Shown one piece after another: positions 18,857-25,232 of a stretch of 64,000 bases of DNA. Both the position numbers and the translations under genes were made by a program. Source of the stretch: Rhodoferax sp. U11-2br (GTDB taxonomy: Bacteria; Pseudomonadota; Gammaproteobacteria; Burkholderiales; Burkholderiaceae_C). The stretch is taken from positions 141,389-205,388 of the forward strand of contig NZ_JAHFZF010000004.1 in the NCBI RefSeq assembly GCF_018619435.1, read 5' to 3'. Each line of letters begins with the position of its first letter. The stretch's first letter is position 1. The notes beneath the pieces were generated by a model that saw nothing but the letters and a program-made list of their open reading frames with translations, was not told the DNA's origin and did no database searches.

Positions 18857-19734
18857 GACGAGGTTGACAGCTTGCTGGTGTCCTCCAGCCGCTGGAGCAG
18901 CCAAACTTTCAGCCTGTCCACGGTCTCGTCTGCCGAAGGGGACAGGCGGTGAACCAGGTAGTAGGTCTGGCCACTTTCGTAGGTATTGGGGTGGGCGTAC
19001 ACCAGTGCACCCGTTGCGATGTCCTCCTGAATGAACAACGGGTCGGTGATGGCGATGCCCTGGCCCCGCAACGCGAGTTGCAGCGCCGCATCGGTGGTGT
19101 CAACCGAGGTCTCCGCCGCCAAGGTGATAGGGGTGTTGCTCCAGCATTGAACCCATTGCGCCCATTCCTGCCCGTGGTCGTCGGCGTGGATCAAGGGCAG
19201 GTGCTGCAGCTGGCTGGCCGAACGGATCGGGCCAAAACGGGCCAGGTGATCGGGGGTACACACAGGAACCATGCGTTCCCGGTAAATGGCTTGGGCATGG
19301 TTCGCTGGCCAGTCTCCCAGCCCGTAACGGATGCCAATCTCAAAATCTTGATCCTCGGGGCTGATGCCGCGCCAGCGTGGGTAGAACCGCACCCCCTCAG
19401 GGGCATCGCTTTGTTTGAGCAGCCAGCGCAAAGCCAGGGACGGCGTGACCTTGACACGCAGGACCTCGTGTTGACGCGCCACTTGCTGGACACCGCGTTC
19501 GATGATCCGAAAGGCTTCGTTCAGATGCTCTGCCAGTTGTGCCCCGGTGGGTGTCAGGCTCAAGCCGTCCCGCCGCAGGAACAATGCCACCCCAAGCTCA
19601 TCCTCCAGCAAGCCAATAAAGCGGCTGACAGAGCTTTGGCTGACCGACAACTTGTCTGCTGCCTTGGTCATGCTGCCAAGCTCGGCGGTGAGCTTGAACA
19701 CCTGAAGTGCTTTGAGGGAGGGCAGTCTGTTCAT
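18853..19734 (-). CDS. LysR-type transcriptional regulator (GcvA-like)
   Basis: The 293-residue protein begins with a LysR winged-helix domain: LPSLKALQVFKLTAELGSMTKAADKLSVSQSSVSRFIGLLEDELGVALF. The effector domain follows from about residue 90. The opening is close to the GcvA-type subgroup. LysR proteins usually control a divergent neighbour, but here the closest gene (the DMT transporter) is convergent and overlaps its 3' end by four bases, so its target is not obvious. The mobR gene ends about 45 bases upstream of its start on the same strand. Confidence 0.9.
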   Translation of the reverse strand: MNRLPSLKALQVFKLTAELGSMTKAADKLSVSQSSVSRFIGLLEDELGVALFLRRDGLSLTPTGAQLAEHLNEAFRIIERGVQQVARQHEVLRVKVTPSLALRWLLKQSDAPEGVRFYPRWRGISPEDQDFEIGIRYGLGDWPANHAQAIYRERMVPVCTPDHLARFGPIRSASQLQHLPLIHADDHGQEWAQWVQCWSNTPITLAAETSVDTTDAALQLALRGQGIAITDPLFIQEDIATGALVYAHPNTYESGQTYYLVHRLSPSADETVDRLKVWLLQRLEDTSKLSTSS

Positions 19735-19778
19735 GTGGGTTGATCAGAAGATGGTTGTGTCTTGGCGCAGTGTTGACC

Positions 19779-20201
19779 TCAACCCAAGCCCAGCGCCTTC
19801 TGTGCCAATTCCAGGAAAACCTCGCGCTCAGCGGGTGTCAGCGGCGCCAGGATGTCGGCCTGCAAGGCTGTCACCACCGGCCGGCAAGCCGCCAGCAATT
19901 GCTCACCCTCGGATGTGAGGTGAAGCTGGCGTGCCCGGCGATCCTGTGCGCTGACCACGCGCTGTACCAGGCCCTTGCGTTCCAGGCGGTCGATCACGCC
20001 GCCGATGGTGGCGCGGTCAAAGCTGATGGCCGTGGCCAAGCTGGCCTGGTCGATGTCGGGTTGTAAAGCAATGGCGTTGAGCGCGGCAAATTGCACCGAT
20101 GTCAGGTCGAAACCCGCAGCCTGCGTCTGGATCTGAAAGACTTGCATCGACTGCTGGTGCAGCCGCCGTATCAAGTGCCCAGCCATCTTGGTTCCGCCCA
20201 T
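19779..20201 (-). CDS. mobR: MarR-family regulator, probable repressor of mobA (MobR-like)
   Basis: This MarR-type winged-helix protein (140 residues from the chosen start) has the DNA-binding segment ASLATAISFDRATIGGVIDRLERKGLVQR and the wing DRRARQLHLTSEGEQL. It is divergent from the 3-hydroxybenzoate monooxygenase gene. In Comamonas testosteroni the MarR-type MobR represses mobA from the same position and is released by 3-hydroxybenzoate; the arrangement here is the same, so the role is inferred by analogy. The start at 20201 was chosen because an upstream frame beginning at 20291 would run through the promoter and its palindrome. A start at 20186 is also possible. Confidence 0.82.
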   Translation of the reverse strand: MGGTKMAGHLIRRLHQQSMQVFQIQTQAAGFDLTSVQFAALNAIALQPDIDQASLATAISFDRATIGGVIDRLERKGLVQRVVSAQDRRARQLHLTSEGEQLLAACRPVVTALQADILAPLTPAEREVFLELAQKALGLG

Positions 20202-20267
20202 GTGTGCCTCCGTTCGTCGCAAACCACGCTCCCAACCCCACCCGTTGGTACGGATTTTATGTCCTGC

Positions 20268-20300
20268 TTGACGATTATAGTATGTATGCATATCATATGC
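20268..20300 (+). promoter_or_regulatory. mobA promoter with overlapping palindromic operator
   Basis: TTGACG and TATCAT are 17 bases apart and stand about 50 bases before the mobA start, a good sigma-70 match. A perfect palindrome GCATATCATATGC (20288-20300) covers the -10 element, and TATGCATA overlaps it. Placement over the -10 fits repression by the divergent MarR-type regulator. Binding is inferred, not shown. Confidence 0.65.
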
Positions 20301-20344
20301 TTGCGTTCTTTAAATAAGCCAACAAACTACCTGAAGGAGACAGC

Positions 20345-22252
20345 ATGCAATTTCACCTGAACGGCTTCAACCCCGGCGATCCCGATGTCCTCGCGGCAGC
20401 GCCAAACCACCGGCGCGAGGGCGACCCGTTACCGGACACGGTCGATGTGCTGATCGCCGGTTCCGGGCCGGCTGGCCTGTGCCTGGCCGCCCAGCTGGCC
20501 CAGGTGCCGCAGATCCGCACCGTGCTGGTCGAACCTAAGCTCGGGCCGATGGAAAAAGGCCAGGCCGACGGCATCAGCGTGCGTTCCATGGAGATGTTCC
20601 AGGCCTTCGGTTTTGGCGAGAAGGTTTTGCGCGAGTCGGTCTGGATCAACGAGACCACCTTCTGGTCACCCGGCGCGGATGCGCCCCTCCAGCGTGTTGC
20701 CCGCGTGCAGGACGTGCCCGACGGCACCTCCGAGATGCCCCACGTGTTGATCAACCAGGCGCGGGTGCACGACATGTTCCTTGACGTTATGCGCCGCGCA
20801 CCCACCCGACTGGAACCCGACTACGGCCTCAAAGTGATTGACCTGGTGATTGACCCCAACGCAGCCGAATACCCCGTCACCGTCACGCTGGCGCACACGA
20901 CTCCTGGCCGCGAGGGCCAGACCACGAAGCTGCGCGCCAACTATGTCATCGGCTGCGACGGTGCCCGCTCAAACGTGCGCAGCGCCATTGGCGGTGCGTT
21001 ACATGGCGATGCGGCGCACCACGCCTGGGGTGTGATGGATGTGCTGGCCGTCACCGACTTTCCCGACTGGCGCATGAAATCTTTTGTGCGTTCACACGAC
21101 GAGGGCATCCTGATGGTGCTGCCGCGTGAGGGCGGGCACCTGGTGCGCCTGTATGTCGAGCTCGACCGCCTGGGTGAGGACGAGCGTGTCGCCGACCGCG
21201 GCATGGGTGCCCAAGACATCATCGCCAAGGCGCAGCGCATCTTGCGGCCGTTCGAGCTGGACGTGAAAGAGGTGGTCTGGTGGTCGATCTACGAGATTGG
21301 TCACCGCCTGACCGACAAATTCGACGACGTACCTGGTGACCAGATTGCCACACGCGCTCCCCGGGTGATGCTGGCCGGTGATGCCTGTCACACCCACAGC
21401 CCGAAAGCCGGGCAGGGTATGAACGTGTCGATGGGCGACACCTTCAACCTGGGCTGGAAACTGATCTCTGTGCTGACTGGCCGCGCCGCCCCGGACCTGC
21501 TGCACAGCTACTCTGGTGAACGACGCGCCGCAGCCAAGGGCCTGGTGGAGTTTGACCACAAATGGGCACGTGTTGTGGGTGCCCGGGCTGAGGACGACAG
21601 CACGGAGGGCTTGCCCCGCGTGGCGCGTGAGTTTGTCAATAACCTGCCGTTCACCTGCGGCCTGACCATCCAGTACGAACCCAGCGCCCTGACTGGTGCT
21701 CCCACGCATCAGCAATTGGCGACCGGCTTCGACATCGGCAAGCGCTTCCATTCAGCCCCCGTCATTCGTTTGGCCGATGCCAAACCCATGCATCTGGGCC
21801 ATTGCATCGAGGCCGACGCGCGCTTTCGCCTGTTCATTTTTGCCTCGGCAGACGACGCCGGAGAACCGGGCGGCAGCGTCGCCCAGTTGTGTGACTGGCT
21901 CGAACACAACCCGGCCTCACCTGTGCGCCGCCACACCGCGCCGGGGGAAGACGTGGATGCCGTGATCGACACCCGGGCAGTCTTCCAGCAGGGTTTCCGT
22001 GCGCTTGACTACGCGGCCATGCCCACGCTGCTGCGACCCCACGTGGGTCGCTACGGGCTGTGCGACTACGAGAAGGTCTTCTGTGCCGACCTGAAGCGCG
22101 GTGAGGACATTTTTGAGATGCGTGGTATCGATCGGGCAGCAGGCTGCATGGTCGTCGTGCGCCCGGATCAATACCTGGGCCAGATCCTGCCGCTGACTGC
22201 GCGTGATGCGCTAGCAGCCTATTTCGCCAGTTTCCTGCGCGTGCGCGGCTGA
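20345..22252 (+). CDS. mobA: 3-hydroxybenzoate 4-monooxygenase
   Basis: This 635-residue flavoprotein belongs to the phenol hydroxylase family and most likely converts 3-hydroxybenzoate to protocatechuate using NADPH and oxygen. The FAD-binding motif VLIAGSGPAGLCLAAQL is near residues 35-55; GCDGARSNVR and the second FAD motif LAGDACHTHSPKAGQGMN follow. The C-terminal third has the thioredoxin-like fold typical of phenol hydroxylases. Length matches the C. testosteroni enzyme (about 639) as I recall. A strong ribosome site (GAAGGAGACAGC) precedes the ATG. The divergent MarR gene supports the substrate assignment; another hydroxylated aromatic cannot be excluded. Confidence 0.88.
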   Translation: MQFHLNGFNPGDPDVLAAAPNHRREGDPLPDTVDVLIAGSGPAGLCLAAQLAQVPQIRTVLVEPKLGPMEKGQADGISVRSMEMFQAFGFGEKVLRESVWINETTFWSPGADAPLQRVARVQDVPDGTSEMPHVLINQARVHDMFLDVMRRAPTRLEPDYGLKVIDLVIDPNAAEYPVTVTLAHTTPGREGQTTKLRANYVIGCDGARSNVRSAIGGALHGDAAHHAWGVMDVLAVTDFPDWRMKSFVRSHDEGILMVLPREGGHLVRLYVELDRLGEDERVADRGMGAQDIIAKAQRILRPFELDVKEVVWWSIYEIGHRLTDKFDDVPGDQIATRAPRVMLAGDACHTHSPKAGQGMNVSMGDTFNLGWKLISVLTGRAAPDLLHSYSGERRAAAKGLVEFDHKWARVVGARAEDDSTEGLPRVAREFVNNLPFTCGLTIQYEPSALTGAPTHQQLATGFDIGKRFHSAPVIRLADAKPMHLGHCIEADARFRLFIFASADDAGEPGGSVAQLCDWLEHNPASPVRRHTAPGEDVDAVIDTRAVFQQGFRALDYAAMPTLLRPHVGRYGLCDYEKVFCADLKRGEDIFEMRGIDRAAGCMVVVRPDQYLGQILPLTARDALAAYFASFLRVRG

Positions 22253-22291
22253 GAGGCCAACGCAAACGGGTGGTAACGCGGCGCCATGCTG

Positions 22292-22323
22292 TGACACAAC
22301 CGGCAAAACGCAGTGTTGTGTCA
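22292..22323. terminator. Inverted repeat downstream of mobA
   Basis: TGACACAAC and GTTGTGTCA form a perfect 9-bp inverted repeat around a 14-base loop, 40 bases after the mobA stop. It may be a weak terminator or a protein-binding palindrome; no T-run follows. Confidence 0.4.
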
Positions 22324-22331
22324 TGATCTAG

Positions 22332-22390
22332 TTTGCTATCATAGAAATAGTGGTTTATCCTTTGAGAATAAGGGTTTTATGCCATTTTTA
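22332..22390 (-). repeat. Degenerate copy of the dispersed palindromic repeat
   Basis: TTTGCTATCATAGAAATAG, then ATCCTTTGAGAATAAGGGTTTTATGCCATTTT. The order and the arm pair CCTT.../AAGGG match the family, with several substitutions. It lies between mobA and the distal end of the integron cassette array. Confidence 0.55.
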
Positions 22391-22451
22391 TGGTCTTCCT
22401 TTGGGGGGAGCCTTGCAGGAAGACCGGCTTCGCTGTGATGCGGGTGCCCGT

Positions 22452-22560
22452 TTTAGGCTGATAGCTGACTTCCATATTTCCAGACAGCGGTCATCCAGAT
22501 ACTATGGTTTTGCGCTGTAACGTTTGAATTGAGCGGACTGCGCGGCTTTTCGCGCAGGTC
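22452..22560. repeat. Direct repeat, copy 1 (109 bp), array-distal end
   Basis: Bases 22452-22560 recur at 23746-23855 with one inserted base and one substitution by eye. This copy contains the array-distal flank plus one half of attC at 22515-22581. Identity stops in the middle of the attC stem, after GCGCAGGTC. Confidence 0.9.
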
Positions 22561-22581
22561 CGCTCGAATGATGGGTTGGGC
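22515..22581 (-). other. Integron attC site downstream of the DUF4279 cassette gene
   Basis: On the minus strand the site runs from R'' GCCCAAC (22581-22575) to R' GTTACAG (22521-22515), 67 bp. Between them a strong stem pairs CCGCTC/GAGCGG and TGCGCG/CGCGCA. It starts six bases after the stop of the DUF4279 gene. The R'' core is the exact complement of the GTTGGGC core at the start of that same cassette (23079-23073), as expected for one mobile cassette. The R' core departs from GTTRRRY at one base. Confidence 0.8.
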
Positions 22582-22586
22582 CTTGG

Positions 22587-23066
22587 CTAGTCTTCATTCT
22601 CTGCATAAACATCGAAATAGATGCCGACGTTCCGCTCACCCAGAAACTGCATGAGTTTGGGGCCAAGTTCAAACTCTTCATTCCCGCTAGATAGGGAGAG
22701 GCCAACAGAAATGCGAAGTGCACCAAGGGTTGCAACTTGGCGCCAGACCTCAAGTTCCCGAGGAAGGCGGCCAAGAAGCTCTTCGATTGCTGCTTCAATG
22801 TCCCATTCATCGGTTTGGGCCGACTTCAGTAAATGTGTCCAGCGACCAAACTTTGGCACTCTCTTTGTGCTTCCGTCTTCTCGTTGCAACGGAACATCTT
22901 TGGTTTGACACGCAGTCGGTTCCACTCCAAACAACCGTGAAACTTCTTCGGGGTGGAGTTCGTTAGCCGTGACATGGAGGGCCGCAGAGAACCAACCAAT
23001 AGGGCCACCCAGCGTAACCGTCCCAGGTGGAGCGTCTGACGGCGGCGATGGTCGAGGATGCTTCAT
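22587..23066 (-). CDS. Integron cassette gene: DUF4279-like protein
   Basis: The 159-residue protein starts MKHPRPSPPSDAP and has the features of DUF4279 proteins: LHVTANELHPEEVSRLFGVEP, a basic loop, GRWTHLLKS and a C-terminal half with LRISVGLSLSSGNEEFELG. Function is unknown; the family is small, soluble and scattered in bacterial genomes. The ATG at 23066 lies seven bases inside the cassette core at 23079-23073, and the stop is six bases before the attC site at 22581, which is typical tight packing for a gene cassette. It has no good ribosome site. Confidence 0.82.
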   Translation of the reverse strand: MKHPRPSPPSDAPPGTVTLGGPIGWFSAALHVTANELHPEEVSRLFGVEPTACQTKDVPLQREDGSTKRVPKFGRWTHLLKSAQTDEWDIEAAIEELLGRLPRELEVWRQVATLGALRISVGLSLSSGNEEFELGPKLMQFLGERNVGIYFDVYAENED

Positions 23067-23072
23067 GTAGAG

Positions 23073-23129
23073 GCCCAACGTTGAAATTGTGGGGCGGCGA
23101 AGCCGTCCCACACGAACGCAATGTTAGGC
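23073..23129 (-). other. Integron attC site between the amber-interrupted cassette and the DUF4279 cassette
   Basis: Minus-strand R'' GCCTAAC (23129-23123) and R' GTTGGGC (23079-23073) bound a 57-bp site. The stem pairs GTGGGACGGC with GCCGCCCCAC (one G-U) around a TTC loop, and the flanking L-boxes ATTGCGTTCG and ATTTCAAC have the usual unequal arms. It begins four bases after the stop of the upstream cassette gene and seven bases before the start of the next. Confidence 0.88.
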
Positions 23130-23132
23130 ATG

Positions 23133-23447
23133 TTATTTCCTTGAGTGGTGATAGCGCCAATTGGCTAGGCATATGTAAGCACAGACCAACACGCCGAGCG
23201 AGAAACCAACACCATAAAACCAAGGCTTCAATTCTGGCGATGGTGCTAATGTGCTGGCCATTTCGGCGAAGAACCAGCCGATGGGGGCAAATGGCAAGGT
23301 CGGTGTCATCGCAAGCACGGCGACACCCTCACCGTAATGCTAACGGAGTGGCACGTAAGCTAATGGCAGGGCTGATATTGCGTTCAGTATCAGCCAGTCT
23401 TGCCGTCCAAGTTTCCACTGAATGCCAAGCTTCATTGAAATTGTCAT
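23133..23447 (-). pseudogene. Integron cassette membrane-protein gene interrupted by an amber codon
   Basis: One continuous minus-strand frame runs from ATG at 23447 (MTISMKLGIQWKLGRQDW) through 35 codons to a TAG, then continues in the same frame for about 70 more codons to a TAA at 23133. Both parts read as parts of one small membrane protein: hydrophobic segments ILNAISALPLAYVPL, then LPFAPIGWFFAEM and WFYGVGFSLGVLVCAYICLA. Downstream translation alone could start at GTG 23318 and give a 61-residue protein. The stop abuts the attC at 23129, as in an intact cassette. The family is unknown; a single nonsense mutation is the simplest reading, a real short gene the alternative. Confidence 0.6.
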
Positions 23448-23868
23448 CGTAATATTGACCGCAAATTCATGCGATACAACGTAGCTGCTTTCACCACAAA
23501 ACCCAGCACATGCGCTTGTTCCATATGAGTAGTCCGCTCCACTAAAAATAGCGAAAAGCCCGGCAGTGCCTGCGTAGCAGGGTTATCTGACCATCGAGCA
23601 ATTCTCACACCACCGATATGCGCTTGAAATCCCCTGTTTGGGGGATAACGGTGAAGGACCGCTCCCGCTGCAGTGCCGGTCTACGTTTTTCTCCAAACCC
23701 GACATCCAATTTTGAACGCCTGCTTCCCAGAAAACTGGCTGGCTCTTTAGGGCTGATAGCTTACTTCCATATTTCCAGACAGCGGTCATCCAGATACTAT
23801 GGTTTTGCGCTGTAACGTTTGAATTGAGCGGACTGCGCGGCTTTTCGCGCAGGTCAGGCCGCGGCCCG
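23448..23868. other. Integron interior without a recognisable gene
   Basis: About 420 bases. The right part holds direct repeat copy 2 and the array-proximal half of a chimeric attC. The left part (23448-23745) has short frames without ribosome sites or family features; a minus-strand frame (23583-23912) runs across the attC and is not credible. It may be the remains of a dead cassette or of array-distal flank copied inward. Confidence 0.6.
23746..23855. repeat. Direct repeat, copy 2 (110 bp), inside the array
   Basis: Nearly identical to 22452-22560. Here the copied block is joined, at the middle of the attC stem, to the first half of a different attC belonging to the 97-residue cassette gene. 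Confidence 0.9.
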
Positions 23869-23905
23869 TCAGGGCCGTCGCGCCTGCAGCGAAGTGTTAG
23901 CGGGC
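23810..23905 (-). other. Chimeric attC-like site downstream of the 97-aa cassette gene
   Basis: On the minus strand R'' GCCCGCTAAC (23905-23896) is the exact complement of the GTTAGCGGGC at the start of its own cassette (24179-24170). It leads into a short hairpin (GGCCC TGAC GGGCC), but from GACCTGCGCG onward the sequence is the copied half of the attC at 22515-22581, ending in R' GTTACAG (23816-23810). The two halves come from different attC sites. At 96 bp it is longer than the other sites here. Whether it still works is unclear. Confidence 0.65.
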
Positions 23906-24162
23906 AACACACGCTGGAACTCCAGTTTGAGTGCTGATACTAGCTCTGGGGCCCCGGACACGCTCAACCCCGCATAGGTTTCCGACTCAACAACCAGTGA
24001 TCCGCCAGGGCCTACTAGTTCCCAGTGAGAGATGTCTTGGGAACTAGCCACTCCAGACCACTCTGAATCAAGTTGATAGCCCAGCGCACGCAATGCCTCG
24101 CCGAGACTCTTAAAGAGTGCGTCGTCAGTTTCAGAGCCAACAATCCAGTGTTCGGCACTCAT
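23869..24162 (-). CDS. Integron cassette gene: hypothetical protein (97 aa)
   Basis: The 97-residue soluble, acidic protein begins MSAEHWIVGSETDDALFKSL and contains SHWELVGPGGSLVVESETYAG. I do not recognise a family. Its ATG lies eight bases inside the cassette start core. Its last codons run past the R'' core into the attC, and the stop falls in the hairpin loop region, so the natural C terminus may have been altered by the rearrangement that built the chimeric site. Both cassette ends match each other over ten bases, which marks it as a true cassette. Confidence 0.75.
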   Translation of the reverse strand: MSAEHWIVGSETDDALFKSLGEALRALGYQLDSEWSGVASSQDISHWELVGPGGSLVVESETYAGLSVSGAPELVSALKLEFQRVLPANTSLQARRP

Positions 24163-24172
24163 TTTCCTTGCC

Positions 24173-24232
24173 CGCTAACGTGCGAAGTGAGGGGCCGCCG
24201 GCAGGCGGTCCCTCTCGACTGGCGGGTTAGAC
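24173..24232 (-). other. Integron attC site between the 140-aa and 97-aa cassettes
   Basis: Minus-strand R'' GTCTAAC (24232-24226) and R' GTTAGCG (24179-24173), 60 bp. The stem pairs GAGGGACCGCC with GGCGGCCCCTC (one G-U) around a four-base loop, and the L-boxes are CGCCAGTCG and CTTCGCACG. R'' complements the GTTAGAC core at the attI-proximal start of its cassette (24714-24708). Confidence 0.88.
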
Positions 24233-24281
24233 ATGGTGCCAACGGAGAAAAGTCGGCGCTGGCAAGACGGCGTGAAATTGC

Positions 24282-24704
24282 TCATTCTGAAATATCAATT
24301 CTTTTCGGGGTCTCGCGGAATACTGCGAAGAAGCCAAGAGAGGGGATATTCGGTGAAACTTCTACTGGCCATAGCGCAGTAGAAATGGCGCGGAGTCCCT
24401 TTTCAAAAATGGCTACGATGAAGACCGCAACAAACATTCCCATGCCGCCCTGAGCACACCCAGCACCCCGACACTTCAACTGAGTTTCCATTTCTTGATA
24501 AAACACCCAAGCAAACCATACGCTGCCGAACAAAAACAGCGTTAATAAAAGGAACTGGCTTATTGCTGCCAGCCTTCTCTGGACGGAATAAATTGGCGAT
24601 ACCTTCAGGATGGCCTGCGCCATCCTAACCAACTGTGTCGGTATTGCGATTGCTGGTAGTAAGCCAATCAATGCAAGGAAAACAATGAAGCCTGGATCAC
24701 CCAT
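24282..24704 (-). CDS. Integron cassette gene: membrane protein (140 aa), attI-proximal
   Basis: This 140-residue protein has three hydrophobic segments (FIVFLALIGLLPAIAIP, QFLLLTLFLFGSVWFAWVF, GMFVAVFIVAIF) and two cysteines in KCRGAGC. No family recognised. It is the first cassette, next to the attI region. Its ATG is only three bases after the GTTAGAC core, so the cassette carries no ribosome site of its own; translation would need a site supplied from attI. Being first, it is the cassette most likely to be transcribed from an integron promoter. Confidence 0.78.
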   Translation of the reverse strand: MGDPGFIVFLALIGLLPAIAIPTQLVRMAQAILKVSPIYSVQRRLAAISQFLLLTLFLFGSVWFAWVFYQEMETQLKCRGAGCAQGGMGMFVAVFIVAIFEKGLRAISTALWPVEVSPNIPSLGFFAVFRETPKRIDISE

Positions 24705-24827
24705 GATGTCTAACTTTGATGTATCCCGCAGATTTGCCGGATAACGAGGTAGCCAGTCAGATAACGTGTTTCATTTTTCTTCAAAAAACCTCTTTTTTTC
24801 ATAGACTTACAGCAATATACTGTTTTT
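24705..24827 (-). other. Probable attI region and integron promoter zone
   Basis: This lies between the divergent integrase fragment and the first cassette, where attI is found in all integrons. The junction core is AAAGTTAGAC on the minus strand (24717-24708). Two more GTTAT motifs (ACGTTATC, TCGTTATC) lie further inside and could be integrase-binding sites. The stretch is AT-rich compared with its surroundings. Exact attI borders cannot be set from sequence alone. Confidence 0.6.
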
Positions 24828-25038
24828 ATGCACAGGCACATTGCTTCTGACAAAGTCGCCACTCCCGTTTTGCGCTCTGTTCGACTGCTTGAGCAGCTCC
24901 GTGAGCGCATTTCTTATCTGCACTATAGCCCCCAAACTGAAAGGGCCTACCTACATTGGGCTTGGTTTTTTCATCCATTGGCACGGAAGCAACGGCGCCA
25001 AAAGCCCGCTTAATGCGCTCACTGGACTTTCGAGTTGA
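24828..25038 (+). pseudogene. intI: Integron integrase (IntI) 5' remnant, frameshifted and truncated
   Basis: The first 50 or so codons match the N terminus of integron integrases: [20 protein letters not shown], then [12 protein letters not shown]. IntI1, as I recall it, has the same pattern with LRERIRYLHYS and TEQAYVHWVRAFIRFHG. The frame breaks at a run of six T (24966-24971). With five T it would continue [20 protein letters not shown], matching FIRFHG; the frame as read ends at 25013, the shifted frame at 25038. The catalytic domain (about 270 residues) is absent. It diverges from the cassettes, the canonical integron layout. The enzyme is certainly inactive here. Confidence 0.88.
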
Positions 25039-25232
25039 ATGTCTGCTTGCGCTGCGTACCTGCCGTTTAACCATCAATTTGGCACCCGAATTTTGTCTCC
25101 TAGTTCGCGTTTAAAGGTCGCTCGCAAACAGGGGATGGGTTGGGGCGGTGGCCAATTTCTGGGCCTTTGACAGTATGAGGCCGCCACGCCAACCCATCCC
25201 CTGTCACTCGCAGCCGTTGGCACTGCGATCTA
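25039..25232. other. Gene-free stretch with a long inverted repeat (25128-25204)
   Basis: Arms ACAGGGGATGGGTTGG... and ...CCAACCCATCCCCTGT are 26 bases each with three mismatches, separated by 25 bases. The outer 16 bases pair perfectly. It starts about 30 bases after the stop of the minus-strand metallopeptidase gene and could act as its terminator, or mark the break point where the rest of intI was lost. Nothing else is recognisable in the stretch. Confidence 0.75.

Noticed and set aside
20202..20291. A 30-residue N-terminal extension of the MarR-type regulator
   Set aside because: It would place the coding sequence over the palindrome and the mobA promoter; the internal ATG fits MarR domain length better.
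23583..23912. A 109-codon minus-strand frame inside the integron
   Set aside because: It runs through the chimeric attC and the duplicated block and overlaps the true cassette gene in another frame.
22260..25230. CRISPR array or insertion sequence as explanation for the repeats
   Set aside because: The repeats are hairpins of different sequence placed after each gene, with complementary cores, and there are no regular spacers, terminal inverted repeats of an IS or transposase gene.
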